DNA of 7,785 nucleotides from Accumulibacter sp. (GTDB lineage Bacteria; Pseudomonadota; Gammaproteobacteria; Burkholderiales; Rhodocyclaceae), in NCBI GenBank assembly GCA_031274075.1, contig JAISQQ010000132.1:1-7785 (forward strand). The letters are read 5' to 3'. Below are positions 4,791 to 7,785 of the stretch, piece after piece. The notes under the pieces are model-generated. The model was given only the letters and a program-made list of their open reading frames with translations, did not search any database and was not told the origin of the DNA. The translations under genes and the position numbers were made by a program. How positions within the stretch are numbered: the stretch's first letter is position 1; each line of letters begins with the position of its first letter.

Positions 4791-5840
4791 ATGTCGCACA
4801 AGGATTCTGCTTCGTCCACTCTCTCGTCCACTCTCGTCAACCCAAGGCGCCGCGCCCTGCTTGCCGCCGTACCTGCCGTGCTGGGCGCGCCGCTGTTGGG
4901 CATCGACGGAATGGCCTTCGCGCAGGCCGCCGCGCCGGCCAGGCTCACCCCGTTCTCGTTCGCCTGGAACCAGACTTCCTTCTGCCTGACGCCGATCGCC
5001 GTCGCCAAGGAGACCGGGATTTTCGAGAAGAATGGACTGGACGTAAGCCTGGTCAATTACTCCGGCTCGACGGACCAGTTGCTCGAAGCGATCGCCACCG
5101 GCAAATCCGACGCGGCGGTGGGGATGATCTACCGCTGGCTGAAGCCGCTGGAAGCCGGCTTCGACGTCAAGGTAGTGGCGGGCCTGCATGGCGGCTGCAT
5201 GCGGCTGACGGCGTACAAGCCGACCGGTATCACGAAGGTCGAGGAACTGCGCGGCAAGACCATCGGCGTGCCCGACCTCGGCGCGCCCTCGACGCACTTC
5301 TTCAAGGTGTATCTCCACAAGGCGGGCATCGACCCGGAAAAGGACGTGACCTGGCGCGTCTACCAGCGCGACCTGCTGGGACTGGCCGCCGAAAAGGGCG
5401 AGATACAGGCCATCGCCGATACCGATCCGCTGCTCTACAAGATCGAGCGCGACAGCAAGGCCGGCTTCACCGAACTCGCCACCAACGCCAGCGGCGAATA
5501 CCACAACCGTACCTGCTGCGTGGTCGGCGTCGGCGGCAAGCTCTTGCGCGAGAACAAGCCGGTGGTGACGGCGCTGACGCGCTCGCTGGTCGATGCCTAC
5601 GACTGGACTTCGCAGCATATCGACGAGAGCGCCAAAATCTTCCTCAAATACACGACGAACATCACCTTCGAGGAACTCAAGGAGCTTTACGCGACGCTCA
5701 ACCTGCATAACCATTCGGTCGGCGCCGACCTGCACGACGAGATCGCCGGCTACGCCAAGGATTTCAAGGATCTGGGCGTGCTGAAGGCGAGCACCGATCC
5801 GGTGAAATATGCCGATCACGTGTTCGAGAAGGTGCTTTGA
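4791..5840 (+). CDS. ABC transporter substrate-binding protein, NitT/TauT (SsuA/NMT1-like) family
   Basis: A 349-residue periplasmic binding protein that should capture the substrate and hand it to the permease encoded next. Residues 1-46 look like a signal peptide: basic NPRRRALL (17-24), hydrophobic core to about 38, and a cleavage site near AFA-QA (44/45) or AQA-AA (46/47). The RRR and long n-region suggest the Tat route, though the motif is not perfect. The mature part shows the family pattern: LTPIAVAKETGIFEKNGLDV (66-85), a GSTDQLLEAIATGKSDAAVG segment (92-111) and LRGKTIGVPDLGAP (153-166). Mature cysteines are Cys65, Cys136, Cys242 and Cys243, unusual for this family in my recollection. 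TGAGGA (4778-4783) is a good ribosome site seven bases before the ATG. The substrate cannot be inferred: the family covers sulfonates, nitrate, pyrimidine precursors and others. No desulfonation or nitrate genes are nearby. Confidence 0.88.
   Translation: MSHKDSASSTLSSTLVNPRRRALLAAVPAVLGAPLLGIDGMAFAQAAAPARLTPFSFAWNQTSFCLTPIAVAKETGIFEKNGLDVSLVNYSGSTDQLLEAIATGKSDAAVGMIYRWLKPLEAGFDVKVVAGLHGGCMRLTAYKPTGITKVEELRGKTIGVPDLGAPSTHFFKVYLHKAGIDPEKDVTWRVYQRDLLGLAAEKGEIQAIADTDPLLYKIERDSKAGFTELATNASGEYHNRTCCVVGVGGKLLRENKPVVTALTRSLVDAYDWTSQHIDESAKIFLKYTTNITFEELKELYATLNLHNHSVGADLHDEIAGYAKDFKDLGVLKASTDPVKYADHVFEKVL
4812..4835 (+). repeat. Perfect 12-bp tandem duplication in the signal-peptide region
   Basis: TCGTCCACTCTC occurs twice in direct succession (4812-4823 and 4824-4835), with TCGTC of a third copy just after as CTCGTC. 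It encodes a repeated SSTL block before the basic NPRRR stretch. Being in frame, the duplication lengthens the n-region by four residues without disrupting the gene. Confidence 0.9.
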
Positions 5841-5864
5841 GTCAACAGCCTTGAAAAACCATTG

Positions 5865-5931
5865 ACCACAGAGACACAGAAGGCGCGGAGAAAATCTTTT
5901 TGTTTTTCTGTGCTGCTGTGTTTCTGCGCTT
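5865..5931. repeat. Degenerate inverted-repeat element (ACCACAGAGACACAGA type) inside the ABC operon
   Basis: The left half (5865-5894) begins ACCACAGAGACACAGA and ends GGAGAAAA. The right half (about 5903-5931) is TTTTTCTG...CTGTGTTTCTGCGCTT, whose reverse complement matches the left half imperfectly (for example CAGAAACACAG against CAGAGACACAG). AAAATCTT (5891-5898) also reappears inverted as AAGATTTT at 5933-5940. From memory this resembles a short palindromic repeat often seen between genes of environmental bacteria. It fills most of the 132-base gap between binding protein and permease and could form an mRNA stem that lowers permease expression relative to the binding protein. Confidence 0.6.
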
Positions 5932-5972
5932 GAAGATTTTCTGGTTTTCATTCCCGTCCAACAGGAGTCATC

Positions 5973-7022
5973 ATGGATTCGAGCACGACGCTGGCGGAAA
6001 CCGTATCCACCTTCAACCGAATCTCCCCGGCGGAATCCCTCCCCTCGCCCGCTTGGCGTCCGTTTCGGCCGGGGCTGGCCGCGGCGCTGGCTTGGGCCGT
6101 GCTGGCGGCGGTCACGCTGGCCTGGCCGAACAAGCCCGCCGGCTTCGAGGATTGGGCTTTCACCACGGAACTGGGCGTCGCCGCCGCGCTCATCGCCGTG
6201 CTGTGGGCGCTGCTGACGCTGGCGGCGAGCGCCCATGCCGCCTTTCTTCCCCGCGTCCTCGGCGCTTTCCGCCACGGCGCGCCGTGGCTGGTGGTCTCGG
6301 CGCTGGGCCTGGCCGCGTGGGAAATCCTCACCGCCAAGACGGGCGTGCTGCCGCCCCCCTTCTTCGCGCCGCCGTCGAGCCTCATCGACGTCTATGCCAA
6401 TGACTACCCGCGCCTTGCGGACAGCACGCTGAATTCGGTCAAGCTGCTGCTCGAAGGCGTCGCCTGGGGCGCGCTCATCGGCTTCACCGTCGGCGTATCG
6501 ATCGGTTGGTCGCGCACGATCAACTACTGGGTGCATCCGATCCTGCGCTTCGTCGGCCCGCTGCCGCCGACGGCATTGCTGCCGATCTCGTTCTTCTTCT
6601 TTCCGTCGAGCCACTCGGCCTCGGTGTTCCTGATCGCGCTGGCCACCGGCTTTCCGGTGGCGATCCTGTCGTGGTCCGGCATTGCCGGCGTCAACAAGGC
6701 GTACTACGACGTGGCGCGCACGATGGGCGCTTCCGAATGGTTCCTGATCTTCCATGTGGCCATTCCGGCGGCCTTGCCGCAGGTCTTCGTCGGCCTGTTC
6801 ATGGGGCTCGGCGGCTCCTTCGTGGTACTCATCGTCGCCGAGATGATGGGCGTCAAATCCGGGCTGGGCTGGTATCTCACCTGGGCGCAGGGCTACGCCT
6901 CCTACGCCAACATGTACGGTGCGCTGATCCTGATGGCGATCATCTTCTCCAGCCTGATTTCCCTGCTGTTCGCCGTGCGCGACCGCGTGCTCGTGTGGCA
7001 GAAGGGCATCGTCAAGTGGTGA
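5973..7022 (+). CDS. ABC transporter permease, NitT/TauT (SsuC-like) family, with extended N-terminus
   Basis: A 349-residue inner-membrane protein that should form the transport channel. The standard part begins near residue 102 (WLVVSALGLAAWEILTAKTG) and shows membrane segments at about 102-119, 158-178, 190-210, 217-236, 270-292 and 315-337. The cytoplasmic coupling (EAA) loop DVARTMGASEWFLIFHVAIP (246-265) contacts the ATPase. Usual members are about 250-280 residues; here some 90 extra N-terminal residues add two hydrophobic segments (33-50 and 66-88), giving about eight in total. AGGAG (5963-5967) is five bases before the ATG, and no good later start with a ribosome site removes the extension, so it looks genuine. 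The gene follows the binding protein after 132 bases containing a repeat, and its stop overlaps the ATPase start. Family and role are secure; substrate is unknown. Confidence 0.92.
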   Translation: MDSSTTLAETVSTFNRISPAESLPSPAWRPFRPGLAAALAWAVLAAVTLAWPNKPAGFEDWAFTTELGVAAALIAVLWALLTLAASAHAAFLPRVLGAFRHGAPWLVVSALGLAAWEILTAKTGVLPPPFFAPPSSLIDVYANDYPRLADSTLNSVKLLLEGVAWGALIGFTVGVSIGWSRTINYWVHPILRFVGPLPPTALLPISFFFFPSSHSASVFLIALATGFPVAILSWSGIAGVNKAYYDVARTMGASEWFLIFHVAIPAALPQVFVGLFMGLGGSFVVLIVAEMMGVKSGLGWYLTWAQGYASYANMYGALILMAIIFSSLISLLFAVRDRVLVWQKGIVKW

Positions 7023-7785
7023 ATCCGGCGGTGGAAAGAGCCTCGCGCATCCAAATCGAACACGTCAGCCACGGGTTCGATACGCCCGAAGGCGATTTCC
7101 TGCCCGTGCTGGACGACGTCAGCCTCGACATCGCGCCCGGCGAATTCGTCGCCCTGCTCGGTCCCAGCGGCTGCGGCAAGTCGACGCTGCTGCGCCTGGT
7201 GGCCGGACTGGAACCGGCCGCGCAAGGCTCGATCACCCAGGACGGCGTATCGATCGTGCGTCCCGATCCCTCGCGCATCGTCGTCTTCCAGGACCCGACG
7301 TTGTTTCCCTGGCGCACGGTGTGGGACAACGTCGCGCTCGGACTGCAGGCACAAGGCACCTTGAAGCGGGAAAAGGCCCGGGTGGATGCCGCCCTGCAGA
7401 AGGTAGGACTGGAAGGCTTCGCCAAGTCCTGGCCACATCAGCTCTCCGGCGGCATGGCGCAGCGCGCGGCGCTGGCACGGGCGCTGGTCAACGACCCGAA
7501 GCTCTTGATCCTCGACGAACCACTGGGCAAACTCGACTCGCTGACGCGCCTGGAAATGCAGGGCGAACTCGTATCGCTATGGCAGAAGAACGGTTTCTCG
7601 GTGCTGCTCGTCACCCACGACGTCGAGGAAGCGCTGTTCCTCGCGCGACGCGTGGTGATCTTCAGCCCGCGTCCGGCCAGGATCGTAAGCGAAATCGTCG
7701 TCGATCTCCCCTACCCGCGCCACCGCGACGACCCCAGGCTCACCAGCCTGAGGCATCAGGCGCTCGACCGGCTGGGGCTGGGGAA
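7019..7785 (+). CDS. ABC transporter ATP-binding protein, NitT/TauT (SsuB-like) family (3' end outside window)
   Basis: The frame is open from GTG 7019 to the window end: 255 residues, close to the usual 255-270, so little is missing. It should hydrolyse ATP to drive import through the permease. Motifs in order: Walker A GPSGCGKS (48-55), Q-loop Gln91 in VFQDPTLFPW, signature LSGGMAQR (142-149), Walker B LLILDEP (162-168), D-loop GKLD (170-173) and H-loop His200 in LLVTHD. All catalytic residues are present. VFSPRPARI-like text (VVIFSPRPARIV, 212-223) and the run after it match the nitrate/taurine subfamily. The start GTGA overlaps the permease stop (7019-7022), indicating coupling; GAAGGG (7001-7006) is a modest ribosome site at 12 bases. 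GTG 7016 or 7031 are alternative in-frame starts. The gene completes a binding protein-permease-ATPase operon. Confidence 0.95.
   Translation, partial: MNPAVERASRIQIEHVSHGFDTPEGDFLPVLDDVSLDIAPGEFVALLGPSGCGKSTLLRLVAGLEPAAQGSITQDGVSIVRPDPSRIVVFQDPTLFPWRTVWDNVALGLQAQGTLKREKARVDAALQKVGLEGFAKSWPHQLSGGMAQRAALARALVNDPKLLILDEPLGKLDSLTRLEMQGELVSLWQKNGFSVLLVTHDVEEALFLARRVVIFSPRPARIVSEIVVDLPYPRHRDDPRLTSLRHQALDRLGLG

Noticed and set aside
4764..6755. 663-codon open frame antisense to the binding protein and permease
   Set aside because: Rich in Arg, His, Gln and Gly as expected for the reverse frame of GC-rich genes, with no domain pattern; the plus-strand genes have clear family motifs and ribosome sites.

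Overview
The window looks like a chromosomal segment of a GC-rich proteobacterium, most likely a betaproteobacterium. I base this on the DUF2889 tail at the left edge, the GC-rich aro genes and the NitT/TauT-type ABC transporter; no rRNA or other strong taxonomic marker is present. All confidently called genes lie on the + strand.

Layout: (1) 1-222 is the C-terminal end of a DUF2889 protein. Its stop codon sits in a 9-bp tandem repeat, and a perfect 25-bp inverted repeat built of 7-bp units follows (330-412). (2) 472-1767 is a type II citrate synthase (gltA) with all catalytic residues. Its GC content is visibly lower (about 50% in sampled lines) than that of its neighbours (about 58-72%). 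(3) 1768-2335 is a long gap. It holds a hairpin just after gltA, a possible structured RNA segment, a 37-codon minus-strand ORF with a near-perfect Shine-Dalgarno site that can be buried in a hairpin, a terminator that could work in both directions, and a leader upstream of aroF with a 15-bp repeat and a T9 run. (4) 2336-4431 is a translationally coupled pair: type I-beta DAHP synthase (aroF-like) and 3-dehydroquinate synthase (aroB), which are steps 1 and 2 of the shikimate pathway. (5) 4432-4790 is a gap with a weak terminator, AT-rich sequence and a short palindrome ahead of the next operon. (6) 4791-7785 is a three-gene ABC importer operon: periplasmic binding protein with a Tat-like signal, permease with an extended N-terminus, and an ATPase cut off by the window end. 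A degenerate repeat element lies between the first two genes.

The aro genes feed chorismate and aromatic amino-acid synthesis. The ABC operon probably imports a small sulfonate-, nitrate-, pyrimidine- or otherwise uncharacterised substrate, which the sequence does not identify. I found no convincing new multi-gene system. The most unusual material is in the intergenic regions: the repeat elements, and the minus-strand mini-ORF with its hairpin-covered ribosome site, whose peptide resembles the first half of a PilZ domain.
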